Origin: Tropicibacter sp. R16_0
GTDB lineage: Bacteria; Pseudomonadota; Alphaproteobacteria; Rhodobacterales; Rhodobacteraceae
NCBI RefSeq assembly: GCF_017743935.1
Contig: NZ_JAGHRE010000013.1
Coordinates: 1 to 64,000 of the forward strand
Length of the DNA stretch: 64,000 bases
Direction: 5' to 3'
Of the stretch, positions 33,715-43,100 are shown piece by piece. Position 1 is the stretch's first letter; each line of letters opens with the position of its first letter. The notes below the pieces were generated by a model, which saw nothing but the letters and a program-made list of their open reading frames with translations, was not told the DNA's origin and did not search any database. The position numbers were made by a program, and so were the translations under genes.

Positions 33715-35070
33715 TCAAGCCTTTTCGAACCCGCGCGCGATTTCCCAGTCGGTCACCACGCGGTCGAACTCTTCCTGCTCCCATTCGGCGCAGCGGGTGT
33801 AGTGATCGACCACCCAATCCCCCATCGCCTCGCGCAACATGGCCGAGCCGCGCAGGGTTTCCACCGCATCGCGCAAGGTGCGCGGGATTTCACGGGCGTC
33901 GCTGTCCTCATAAAGGTCACCGGAAGTGGGCGGTGCTAGTTCCAGCTTCTCCTCAATCCCCTTCAGGCCAGCGGCCAGCAGGGCGGCCTGCGCCAGATAT
34001 GGGTTCAGATCTGATCCGCCGATGCGGCATTCCATGCGCACACCCTTGGTGCCTTCGCCGCACATGCGGAAGCCCGCGGTGCGGTTGTCGACGGACCAGA
34101 CGGTCTTGGTGGGCGCAAATGTGCCTTTCATGAAGCGTTTGTAGCTGTTCACGTAGGGTGCAAGGAAGAAGGTGTAGTCGGGCGCATATTTGATCATGCC
34201 AGCACAGAACTGCCGCCCCAACTCGCTCAGCCCGTGGGGGGCATCGGCGTCATAGAACTCGGGGTTTCCGTCGCGCCACAGCGACAGGTGCACATGGCTG
34301 GCGGACCCTACGCGATCATGATGCCATTTTGGCAGGAACGATGCCGCGTGGCCGTGGAAATGCGCGATCTCTTTGGTGGCATGTTTCGCGATGGTGTGGT
34401 TGTCGGCGCAGGCGAGCGCGTCGGCATAGCGGATGTTGAGCTCTTCTTGCCCGGCCTCGGCTTCACCCTTGGTGTTTTCCACAGGAATTCCAGCGGCATA
34501 GAGGTGATTGCGAATGGGCCGCATCACGTGCTCTTCCTTGCTGGTCTGCAGGATGTGATAGTCTTCGTTGTAGCCCGAGATCGGTGTCAGATCACGGAAG
34601 TTGCCCTTGCGGATCTCGTCAAAGGTGCGATCAAAGAGGAAGAACTCCAGCTCGGTCGCCATCATTGGCGTCAGGCCCATGGCTTCGGCGCGAGCAACTT
34701 GTGCCTGCAGGATTTGGCGCGGGGAATGCGGGACAGGTTCGTGCGTATGGTGGTCGAGCACATCGCAGAGCACCATCACCGTTCCCTCAAGCCAGGGCAT
34801 CGGGCGCAGGGTGGACAGGTCGGGCTTCATGACATAATCGCCGTAACCCGCTTCCCAGCTGGTGGCCTTGTAGCCATCCGGCGTCGCCATTTCCAGATCG
34901 GTGGCCAGCAGGTAGTTGCAGCAATGGGTTTCCTCATACGCGCTATCCAGGAAGTTCTGCACGTGAAAGCGTTTGCCCATCAGGCGGCCCTGCATGTCCA
35001 CCAAGCACACCAGAACCGTGTCCACTTCGCCCGAGGCGGCCTGTTCCTTGAGGGTTTCGAAAGTCAGCAT
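33715..35070 (-). CDS. Glutamine-synthetase-like gamma-glutamyl-amine ligase
   Basis: This 451-residue member of the GlnA fold has an N-terminal beta-grasp (about 15-105, VDMQGRLMGKRF) and the catalytic domain with ELEFFLFD (about 141-148), EAEAGQEELN (about 204-213), FHGHAASFLPKWHHDRVGSASHVHLSLW (about 240-267) and the late NRTAGFR. Conserved Glu and His metal and ATP ligands are present. It has the layout of non-assimilatory glutamine synthetases (PuuA, IpuC, GlnA3/GlnA4) that attach amines to the gamma-carboxyl of glutamate. Context with an alcohol and an aldehyde dehydrogenase and an N-formylglutamate-amidohydrolase-like enzyme supports an amine ligase rather than ammonia assimilation. 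The amine is not determined; ethanolamine is my leading guess. Confidence 0.88.
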   Translation of the reverse strand: MLTFETLKEQAASGEVDTVLVCLVDMQGRLMGKRFHVQNFLDSAYEETHCCNYLLATDLEMATPDGYKATSWEAGYGDYVMKPDLSTLRPMPWLEGTVMVLCDVLDHHTHEPVPHSPRQILQAQVARAEAMGLTPMMATELEFFLFDRTFDEIRKGNFRDLTPISGYNEDYHILQTSKEEHVMRPIRNHLYAAGIPVENTKGEAEAGQEELNIRYADALACADNHTIAKHATKEIAHFHGHAASFLPKWHHDRVGSASHVHLSLWRDGNPEFYDADAPHGLSELGRQFCAGMIKYAPDYTFFLAPYVNSYKRFMKGTFAPTKTVWSVDNRTAGFRMCGEGTKGVRMECRIGGSDLNPYLAQAALLAAGLKGIEEKLELAPPTSGDLYEDSDAREIPRTLRDAVETLRGSAMLREAMGDWVVDHYTRCAEWEQEEFDRVVTDWEIARGFEKA

Positions 35071-35168
35071 GACGCACCTTTTCTGCGGTCGCGGGTTCTT
35101 TCAACAAACCCGCCAAATTTTGTTCAAGGAAATCTGGCCTGCCCGAAAGCAGGCCAAATCTGTTCATA

Positions 35169-36203
35169 TCAGCCGTAGCGGTAGGGGCGACCGGCCTTTT
35201 CCATATCCGCGTTGTACTGTTTGAAGATCTCAACAACCTTCGCCTTGGTCTCGGACTCGGATGCGATCTCGTCCCAGAAGACGCGCGCAGCTGCTTCGAC
35301 CGTGGCCCATTCTTCGTCGGGGATCGAGGTCAGCTCCATCTTCGGTCCGTGGACGCGCAGCTTGGCCTCGCCGCCCCAATACCACCACTGGCGGTAGTAG
35401 TGCGACTGATCACAGCAAACGCGGAACAGGGTCTGCAGGTCTTCGGGCAGCTCGTTCCAACGGTCCATGTTGGCAAAGAACGACCCGGCCCATGCGCCCG
35501 AGATGTTGTTGGTCAGGAAGTAGTTGGTCACATCGGCCCAACCCACGGTGTAGTCCTCGGTGATGCCCGACCAGGCAATGCCATCCAGCTCGCCGGTCTG
35601 CACCGCAACCTCGATGTCTTCCCAAGGTAGGGTGACTGGCACGACGCCGAACTGGCTCAGGAAGCGGCCCGCGGTGGGGAAGGTGAAGACGCGCTTGCCT
35701 TTGAGGTCTTCGAGCGAGCGGATCGGATCCTTGGTGGCAAAGTGGCAGGGGTCCCAGGAGCCTGCGCTGATGTGCTTGACGCCGACCTTGGAATATTCTG
35801 CATTCCAGATCTCGTTCAGGCCGTACTGGTTGAACAGCACCGGCACATCCAGTGAATAGCGCGAGGCGAAGGGGAAGTAGCCGCCAAACACGGTGACTTC
35901 GGTGGGCGAGGCCATCGAGTCGTCGTCCGACTGCACCGCATCAATGGTGCCGCGCTGCATGGCGCGGAACAGCTCACCGGTGGGGACCAGCTGATCGGCA
36001 TAGAACAGTTCGATCTGCATGCGGTCGCCTGCGATCTTGTTGAACATCTCGATCGCCGGGTCGATCACGTGGGCCGCCAGAGCTGCGCCGGCATAGGTCT
36101 GCATCCGCCATTTGATGGTGGACTGCGCCAGCGCCGGGGTGGCCAGCGGGGCCGCGGCGGTGCCGACGGCGGCGGTGGTTAAAAACTTGCGTCTTGTCGT
36201 CAT
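35169..36203 (-). CDS. dctP: TRAP transporter solute-binding protein DctP
   Basis: This 344-residue periplasmic binding protein has a Tat-type signal (TTRRKFLTTAAVG at 2-14, cleaved after ALA near 25). The mature start STIKWRMQTYAGAALAAHV and the central VPVTLPWEDIEVAVQTGELDGIAWSG (about 165-190) match the DctP family, where a central Arg normally pairs with the ligand carboxylate. FASRYSLDVPVLFN resembles members that bind less usual ligands. It feeds the DctQM permease encoded upstream in the same operon. The substrate is probably a small amine or amino alcohol given the downstream enzymes, but that is inference. Confidence 0.92.
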   Translation of the reverse strand: MTTRRKFLTTAAVGTAAAPLATPALAQSTIKWRMQTYAGAALAAHVIDPAIEMFNKIAGDRMQIELFYADQLVPTGELFRAMQRGTIDAVQSDDDSMASPTEVTVFGGYFPFASRYSLDVPVLFNQYGLNEIWNAEYSKVGVKHISAGSWDPCHFATKDPIRSLEDLKGKRVFTFPTAGRFLSQFGVVPVTLPWEDIEVAVQTGELDGIAWSGITEDYTVGWADVTNYFLTNNISGAWAGSFFANMDRWNELPEDLQTLFRVCCDQSHYYRQWWYWGGEAKLRVHGPKMELTSIPDEEWATVEAAARVFWDEIASESETKAKVVEIFKQYNADMEKAGRPYRYG

Positions 36204-36259
36204 TGGTACTCTCCCATGGTTGTTGTTGGTCGGGTCGGGTGCCCCGGTAGGGTCCGGGG

Positions 36260-37585
36260 TCAGTTGTTGTAAACGTAGTCAGGCAGCCACAGCGCGATCT
36301 GCGGGAAGGTCATGATGGTCGCCAGCGCCAGCGTCATCACCAGCACAAAGGGCAGGATCGAGCCGTAGATATCGCGCAGGGTCACCTCGGGCGGGGCCAT
36401 CGCGCGCATCAGGAACAGGTTGTAGCCAAAGGGCGGGGTCATATAGGCGATCTGGGTGGTGATCGTGTAAAGCACGCCGTACCAGATCAGGTCGAACCCA
36501 AGCGCGCCGACCAGCGGCACATAGAGCGGGGCAACGATGACCAGCATGGCCGTGTCATCCAGGAAGGTGCCCATCAGGATAAAGCTCAGCTGCATCAGGA
36601 TCAGGATCATCCAGGGGCTCAGGCCAAGGCGTTCGGTGAACACGCCCTCGATCGCCTTGACCGCGCCCAGTCCGTCGAACACGGCTCCGAATGCCAGGGC
36701 GGCAAGGATGATCCACATGAACATGCAGGAAATGCCCAGGGTGTTGCGGACCGAGTTTTCGAAAACCTCACGCGTCATGCGACCCTTGAGGACCGCGGCG
36801 GCAAAGGCGGTCAGCGCGCCGATGGCCGAGCTTTCGACCAGCGAGGTCCAGCCGTTGACAAAGGGCACCATCATCGCCGCAAAGATCCCCAGCGGCAGCA
36901 GACCCGCGCGCAGCAGGCGCAATTTTTCCGCCATGGGCACATCGCGCTCTTCTTTCGACAGGGCGGGCCCGAGCGCCGGGTTCACCTTACAGCGGATCAC
37001 GATATAGAGGATGAACATCGACGCCATCATCAGGCCGGGGATAACGCCAGCGAGCCACAACTGCCCCACCGGTTGGCGCGCGATCATCGCATAAAGCACC
37101 AGAACAACCGAGGGTGGCACAAGAATGCCCAGGCTTGATCCGGCCTGGATCACCCCCGTCACCATCCGTTTGTCATAGCCGCGTTTGAGCAGTTCGGGCA
37201 GGGCAATGGTCGAGCCAATGGCCATACCCGCCACCGACAGGCCGTTCATGGCCGAGATCAGGACCATCAGACCGATCGTGCCAATCGCCAGACCGCCATT
37301 CAGGCCGCCCATCCAGACGTGGAACATCTTGTAAAGGTCGTCGGCGATCTTACTCTCGGACAGGACGTAGCCCATGAAGATGAACATCGGCAGCGTGAGC
37401 AGCGGATACCACTTCATCAGCTTCATCGCGGCCGAGAACCCAATGTCATAACCGCCCCGGTCGCCCCAAAGCAGCAGCGAGGCCACCACGGCCACAAACC
37501 CGATGGCTCCGAACACACGCTGGCCGGTCAACAGCATCAGCATCATGGTCGAGAACATGAGGATCGCGATCAGCTCATAGGACAT
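36260..37585 (-). CDS. dctM: TRAP transporter large permease DctM
   Basis: This 441-residue polytopic protein of the DctM/TRAP large-subunit family has about 12 hydrophobic segments. Family landmarks are LPMFIFMGYVLSESKIADDLYK (about 65-86), SAMNGLSVAGMAIGSTIALPELLKRGYDKRM (about 105-135) and IPGLMMAS. It carries the sodium-coupled transport channel. It starts at 37585 by one-base overlap with the dctQ stop (TGATG), so the two are coupled. The longer frame to 37705 is rejected. Confidence 0.93.
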   Translation of the reverse strand: MSYELIAILMFSTMMLMLLTGQRVFGAIGFVAVVASLLLWGDRGGYDIGFSAAMKLMKWYPLLTLPMFIFMGYVLSESKIADDLYKMFHVWMGGLNGGLAIGTIGLMVLISAMNGLSVAGMAIGSTIALPELLKRGYDKRMVTGVIQAGSSLGILVPPSVVLVLYAMIARQPVGQLWLAGVIPGLMMASMFILYIVIRCKVNPALGPALSKEERDVPMAEKLRLLRAGLLPLGIFAAMMVPFVNGWTSLVESSAIGALTAFAAAVLKGRMTREVFENSVRNTLGISCMFMWIILAALAFGAVFDGLGAVKAIEGVFTERLGLSPWMILILMQLSFILMGTFLDDTAMLVIVAPLYVPLVGALGFDLIWYGVLYTITTQIAYMTPPFGYNLFLMRAMAPPEVTLRDIYGSILPFVLVMTLALATIMTFPQIALWLPDYVYNN

Positions 37586-38103
37586 CAGATGGTCTCCTTC
37601 GGAATGTCTTCTCCGCGGATCCGCAGGATGTCTTTTAGAAGTTCGGAAATCGCCTGCAGCAGCATCAGGAACAAACCAACGCACATGATGGTCTTGATGG
37701 GCCACAGATAGGGGCGCCAGGCGGTGGGGCTGCGCTCGCCATATTGGAACGAATAGCTCAAGCTGTCATAGCCGCCGTAAAGCATGACGCAGAGGTAGAA
37801 GATCAGGAACAGAACCGTTAGCGCATCGGTCCAGGCCTGCCGTTTGATCGACCATTCGCCATACAGCAGGTCCATGCGCACGTTGGACCCCATCTGGATC
37901 GAATAGGGCCCGCCCAGAATGTAATAGGCGACCATGGCAAACTGCGCCATTTCCAGCGTCCAGAGCGAAGGGAGGAAGAAGGTCTTGGAGACCGAGGACC
38001 AGAGCAGGATGCCCATCATCACAAAGATGCCGTACATCACCACGCGTCCGATCAGCCGGTTCATCCCGTCGATCCAGGCAATGTAGCGCCGCGCCAGGGT
38101 CAT
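37585..38103 (-). CDS. dctQ: TRAP transporter small permease DctQ
   Basis: This 172-residue protein has four membrane segments (about 20-40, 52-70, 95-115 and 138-158), and the central region has the sequence NVRMDLLYGEWSIKRQAWTD common to DctQ. It partners DctM in the inner membrane. Its ATG overlaps the stop of the upstream hydrolase gene by four bases (ATGA), and its stop overlaps the dctM start by one. Confidence 0.92.
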   Translation of the reverse strand: MTLARRYIAWIDGMNRLIGRVVMYGIFVMMGILLWSSVSKTFFLPSLWTLEMAQFAMVAYYILGGPYSIQMGSNVRMDLLYGEWSIKRQAWTDALTVLFLIFYLCVMLYGGYDSLSYSFQYGERSPTAWRPYLWPIKTIMCVGLFLMLLQAISELLKDILRIRGEDIPKETI

Positions 38104-38891
38104 TCCGCCGCCTCCGTCGTCAGTTGCTCGACCATCTGTGCCAGCATCGGCGCCAGCAGGCCCGAGATGCGGTTCACGCCCGCAGGCGAGTTGATCAGGT
38201 CATTGCGCACTTCGATCATCACGTTGGGCAATCCGCGTTTTAAGGCATGCTCGCGTAACGTGTGTGTGACACCGTCGGTGGCCGAGTAGGGCTCGTTGAG
38301 CGCGGTGTCGAGCCCGCTGCCCTGCGCCGCCTCCAGCAAAAGTCGCGCGGCGCGGTCATCCGAGTCATGCAGGATGCCCAATTCGACCGTGCGCGGCTGG
38401 CCGCGATAGATCGGCGTGAAGCTGTGGATGGTGATCATAACCGGCGGGATGGGGCGGGCGTCCAGCGTCCGGCTCAGCAGATCGCGGAACGGTTCATAGA
38501 CTTCGCGCACGCGGGCGGTGTTTTGTGCGTGCGTCAGGTCGGCATTTCCCGGAACCTCAAATCGCTCGCTTTTCGCCGGGATGGCATCTGGGGCAGACGG
38601 GGGACGGTTGCAATCATAGACCAGACGGCTGATCCGTGAATGCACCAGCGGCGCATCCAGTGCGCCCATAAGTTCGACCGACAATTCCAGCGCGCCAATA
38701 TCCCAAGCGGCATGAGAGCGGGCGGCCTCATCGCTCAGCCCCAGACCATTCAGGCTGGCAGGGATGAAACGGCTGGCATGTTCACAGACCAAAAAGGCCT
38801 GACCCTGGCCGCGCACATTCAGGGCACGCGCCGCGGGGCGCTCCAGTTCGGAAAGGAGAGGTGACTCGGTATTCGCAGACATGTGTAGCAT
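38100..38891 (-). CDS. N-formylglutamate amidohydrolase-like protein
   Basis: This 263-residue (260 if the second ATG at 38882 is used) zinc-dependent hydrolase is of the HutG/N-formylglutamate amidohydrolase family. Clear signatures are LVCEHASRFIP (about 34-44), the GALELSVELMGAL region, SRLVYDCNRPP and TIHSFTPIYRG (about 153-163). The family deformylates N-formylglutamate. Within this operon the more plausible role is hydrolysis of a gamma-glutamyl or N-acyl amide made by the glutamine-synthetase-like ligase. No histidine-degradation (hut) gene is nearby. No Shine-Dalgarno sequence precedes either candidate start, and an operator-like palindrome overlaps both, so the gene may be under tight control. 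It is first gene of the operon. Confidence 0.82.
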   Translation of the reverse strand: MLHMSANTESPLLSELERPAARALNVRGQGQAFLVCEHASRFIPASLNGLGLSDEAARSHAAWDIGALELSVELMGALDAPLVHSRISRLVYDCNRPPSAPDAIPAKSERFEVPGNADLTHAQNTARVREVYEPFRDLLSRTLDARPIPPVMITIHSFTPIYRGQPRTVELGILHDSDDRAARLLLEAAQGSGLDTALNEPYSATDGVTHTLREHALKRGLPNVMIEVRNDLINSPAGVNRISGLLAPMLAQMVEQLTTEAAE

Positions 38892-38972
38892 TAGTTACAG
38901 CCGGTGGCGGCCTGTCAACATAATTTCTGTAGACATCGCTACAAAGCTGGTTAGGCTGTAGCAAATGCTAAC
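38884..38972. promoter_or_regulatory. Three related palindromes: candidate RpiR operators
   Basis: Three copies of TGTAGNNNNNNCTACA-like sites lie between the divergent hydrolase and RpiR genes: TGTAGCATTAGTTACA (38884-38899), TGTAGACATCGCTACA (38928-38943, perfect) and TGTAGCAAATGCTAAC (38957-38972). The positions, in a regulator's own divergent promoter region, are those expected of operators controlling both genes. Confidence 0.7.
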
Positions 38973-39027
38973 CTGACGTTCCCGATAGGAAACGCGGAGC
39001 AGCCAGCGAGAAACAAGAGGGATAGTT

Positions 39028-39903
39028 TTGACCCCGACCACCAAGCTTGTGAAACAATTGCTACAGGACCACACCGCCGAGCTGACGCCGTCAGAGCGGC
39101 AGCTGGCCTCGGTCCTGTTGCAGGATTATCCCATGGGTGGGTTGCAATCGATCACCAAGCTGGCCTCGTCTGCAGGTGTCTCGACGCCGACAGTGATCCG
39201 CATGGCGCGCAAGTTAGGCTTTGATGGGTTCCCTGATTTGCAGGATGCCCTGCGAGAGGAGGTGGCGGCCCAGATCAAGCAACCGCTGTCCAAGCGCGAC
39301 GCCTGGATGGTGGATGACAGCGCCGAACACCCGTTGATGCGGTTCGCCCAAGTGGTCTGGACCAACATGCGCCACACGCTGGAGCGTGTGGACACCGAGA
39401 TGTTCGATACGGTGGCGCGGCTCTTGGCGGATAAATCCCGGCCTTTGTATGTGGTGGGCGGGCGCATCACCCGGTCGAACGCGGACTACCTTTTTAACCA
39501 CATGCAGATCATCCGCCCCAACGTGACCATGCTGGGCAATTCCGCCAACGTCTGGCCGCAGTACCTGTTGGACATGGACAAGAACTCGGTCCTGGTGATC
39601 TTTGATATTCGCCGGTACGAGGCGCATCTGGAGAAGCTCGCCCAGATCGCCAGCGAGCGCGGTGTGACTGTGGTTTTGTTCACTGATCAATGGGGCTCTC
39701 CCATCGGGCGCTGCGCGGATTACACGTTCAACGGGCTGGTCGAGGCACCGTCGAGTTGGGACAGCACCATGGCGATCCTGCTGATCGTCGAGGCCCTAAT
39801 TGCCGAAGTGCAAGACGCCCGCTGGGAAGAGAGCAAGGAACGGATCGAAGAGCTCGAGTCGATGTTCTCGTCCACGCGGCTGTTTCGCAACCAGGGGAAC
39901 TGA
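39028..39903 (+). CDS. MurR/RpiR-family transcriptional regulator
   Basis: This 291-residue regulator has an N-terminal helix-turn-helix (about 15-80; SERQLASVLLQDYP, ITKLASSAGVSTPTVIRMARKLGFDGFPDLQ) and a C-terminal SIS sugar-isomerase domain (about 120-260; YVVGGRITRSNADYLF, VLVIFDIRRYEAHLEKLAQIA, VVLFTDQWGSPIG). RpiR proteins bind phosphorylated sugars or related metabolites at the SIS site. The start codon is TTG with AGAGGGA upstream. It is divergent from the transporter/ligase operon and faces three matching palindromes, so it most likely regulates that operon. The effector is unknown; a phosphosugar is not obviously part of this pathway. Confidence 0.92.
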   Translation: MTPTTKLVKQLLQDHTAELTPSERQLASVLLQDYPMGGLQSITKLASSAGVSTPTVIRMARKLGFDGFPDLQDALREEVAAQIKQPLSKRDAWMVDDSAEHPLMRFAQVVWTNMRHTLERVDTEMFDTVARLLADKSRPLYVVGGRITRSNADYLFNHMQIIRPNVTMLGNSANVWPQYLLDMDKNSVLVIFDIRRYEAHLEKLAQIASERGVTVVLFTDQWGSPIGRCADYTFNGLVEAPSSWDSTMAILLIVEALIAEVQDARWEESKERIEELESMFSSTRLFRNQGN

Positions 39904-40184
39904 TCCCAAAGGCGATAGGGGGCATTGTCGAGTATAGGCGGCCGAAAACGGCAACTCGATGCCTCTGCAGATTGGAGAATTGGCAGGCCGATTATCCGTC
40001 ATTTGCGAATGGGGAAAAGCTCGGTGAGACATGGCGGCGGTCACGCGGATAAAAATATCTGTATCCAACGCACCTAGCTTGATAGAGTTTTGAGATATTT
40101 ATTTCGGCCTTGCTGAGAGAAGACGTTTTTTTGTGAGCTTTGGTTGTGTTCGGCGACGGGCCTCCTTGGGGTGGGAGCACTTTC

Positions 40185-43100
40185 GTGACGCAAAGACCTT
40201 ATCGGGCCACGGCCTATTATTCGCTGAGCAATGTTACTTTTGAGGGAACCCAGTTTCGGCCCGGGTCGACACTTAGTTTTGAGACCGGCGGCGCCACGCG
40301 CTCGTACGATCATGTGCACGACGTTGGGAACAATGGCATTCTGACATTTGATTCAGACTATTGGGCCGACGATATCTATAACCGTGTTTTTACAGGCTAT
40401 ACTATTACCGGAACTGATGGACGGGAATATGGTGTGTTCTCGTCAAATGTTAACCGTTCTACCAACCAATATTATGTCCCGGTTGGCGGCGATTATCAGA
40501 CCACCGCCCTGATCCCATCGTCGGGTGTATCAAACACGTTCCAGTATAATGCCGACGCCGTTGTCCAGTTTGTCGTTGATCCCAGGATCGCGACCTACGA
40601 AGGCGACAGCTTTTTGGTGAATACATACACGCCGGGGTATCAATGGCGCCCAAAGGTTGCCGCACTTTCGGATGGCGGGTTTGTGATCACCTGGATCAGC
40701 GACGAGCAGGACGGGAGCAACTATGGTGTCTATGCCCAGCTCTATGATGGGTCTGGCACCCCTATCGGGGATGAGTTTCGGGTCAACGACATCACTGGCG
40801 GTTACCAGACAAACCCGGTTGCAATCGCAAACCCCGACGGCGGCTTTACGATCTTTTGGAACAGTTCGAGCGTCTCGCGGATGCAAAAGTATCAGGCGGA
40901 CGGTGCCCGGGTGGGCGAACAGGTTGTCGTCGATGTCAACAGCACCGTGGTGTTCTCGACCGACCAAAGCGGGAACTTCCTCGCCAAACGCTCTGATCTG
41001 AACGAAGAAACCGGAGCGTATCAGTTTGGATTGCGCCTTGTCGACGCACAGGGGACTGCAAGCAACCTCGGCTCGGGGTTCGAAGTCGAAACGGTCGTCA
41101 ACGGCAATTCCGGAGCCGTCTCCAGGTTTGAGATGGGTCCCTTGTCCGATGGTGGGTTTCTGGCGACCTGGCAATGGCGTCGCGATGGCGAGGAGGTTGA
41201 AAGCCAGATCCGGGCGCAACGGCTTGACGCCGGCGGTGATCCGGTGGGCGACAGTTTTGAAATTGCCGAAGTTGGCAGCCACGATGCCCGCCACTTGGCA
41301 ATGGCCGCTCTGATAGGGGGCGGTTTTGCCGTTGTCTGGGATCAGGGCAACAACGAATACATCCGCGCTTTTGATAGTTCTGGTACCGCGCTGTCAGATG
41401 AGGTTTGGCTGAGGCCAAGCTGGGGCGGAACGAGCCACCGAGAGCCTGCCATAGTCGCGCTGCGCGATGGTGGCTTCCTGGTGGCTTGGGATGCCCCCGA
41501 TGATGATGTCAGCGGAATGTGGGCGCAGCGTTTCGATGCAACCGGTGTTGCCCAGGGCGCGTCATTCACACTCAATCTGCAGTTGGAGGGAAATCAGTGG
41601 CATCCGGCGCTGGCCGAGCTGGCAGACGGCAACGTTGTAGCCACTTGGGCCGGGCTGGATCGGGCCGGTGAAAACACCAGCTTTGACGTCGTTGCGCGCA
41701 TTCTTGAGGTCAACAGCGCGCCATCCGGGGAATTGACGCTCAGCGGCACTGCGCGCGAGGACGAAACACTGACCGGGCAATCGACGGTTGTTGATCCCGA
41801 CGGGATAGAGGATGGGACAGTCGTCTTCGAGTGGCTGCGAAACGGCGAGGTTATCGCCTCGGCAAGTGGCACCGAATTCACGCTGTCCCAAGCAGACGTT
41901 GGCGCCCAGATCTCGTGGCAGATGCGTTACACCGATGGCAAGGGGCGGGCCGAGACGGTCACCAGCGATTTTGTTGTCCCAGAGAACGTCAACGATGCGC
42001 CGACCGGCGGGATCACCATCTTTGGGGACGGGTTCGAAGACACGCTGCACGCCGTTGATCGGACACTGCTGAGGGACGAAGACGGCCTGGGGAACAGTGG
42101 CGCCTATGTCTATCAGTGGTTCAGCAACGGGATCGAGATCCCCGAGCAGACAAGTTCCTTGTTTCGACCCTTGCAGGCGCACGTGAATACCAACATCCAC
42201 GCGCGACTTACATACGTTGACGAACAGGGTAGCACCGAGACGCTCGAAACCCCGGCGCGCCGCATCGAAAACGTCAATGACGCCCCGGAAGGCACGCTGA
42301 CATTTTCCGGCCCGATCGGCGTGGGACTGACACAACGCGCCGATGTCTCGACCATCACGGACGAGGACGGGCTTGGCGCGTTCACCTTCCGCTGGTCCCG
42401 CGATTTCCAAGAGATTCCGGGTGCGACGGGACAAGACTACACTTTGACGGCCGATGATTTGGGCAAGACCCTGCGTGTCCGGGCAACCTATGTCGACGGG
42501 TTTGGCGGCAACAACCGTCTCGACAGCGAAGGCGTGTTGATGGACAACCCCGGTGGCGGCGAGATTTCTGTCACCGGCCTGCTGATCGAAGGGCAGACCG
42601 TACAGGCGGACATTTCGCAATTCTCGGATCCAGACGGCACCGGAAGCGTTGCGTATCAGTGGTATCGCAACAGCTCGGCCATCAACGGCGCGACCGATGT
42701 CCGCTATACGCTGCGCGAGAATGACATCGGCCAGGCGATCTCGGTCGAGGTGCATTTGACAGACCCGTATGGAGGGGAAACCACCGGAACCAGCGCTCGT
42801 AGCGCACCCGTGGGATCCATTTCGCCCACCGCGCGGGGATCCGAGATACAGGTTACGCCCAACGTCAATCCGCCGGTCAATGCAGGCGTATCTGGCTATG
42901 ATCCGGCTGTGATCGCGCTGGCGGATGACAATTTTGCCATTTTCTGGGCCCAACAGCGCGGCACAATCGGGGCAACCAGCATTCTTGGTCAACGGTATGA
43001 TGGTGAGGGGGCGACCGTTGGCGAAACCATCACGGTGGCCCAGGACGGAGAGTTCACATTCTCGCCCCATACCGCATTGTCCGCGCTCGCCTTGACGGGC

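Noticed and set aside
38100-38891. Histidine-degradation HutG
   Set aside because: No hut genes are near; the operon instead has a ligase, dehydrogenases and a TRAP transporter.
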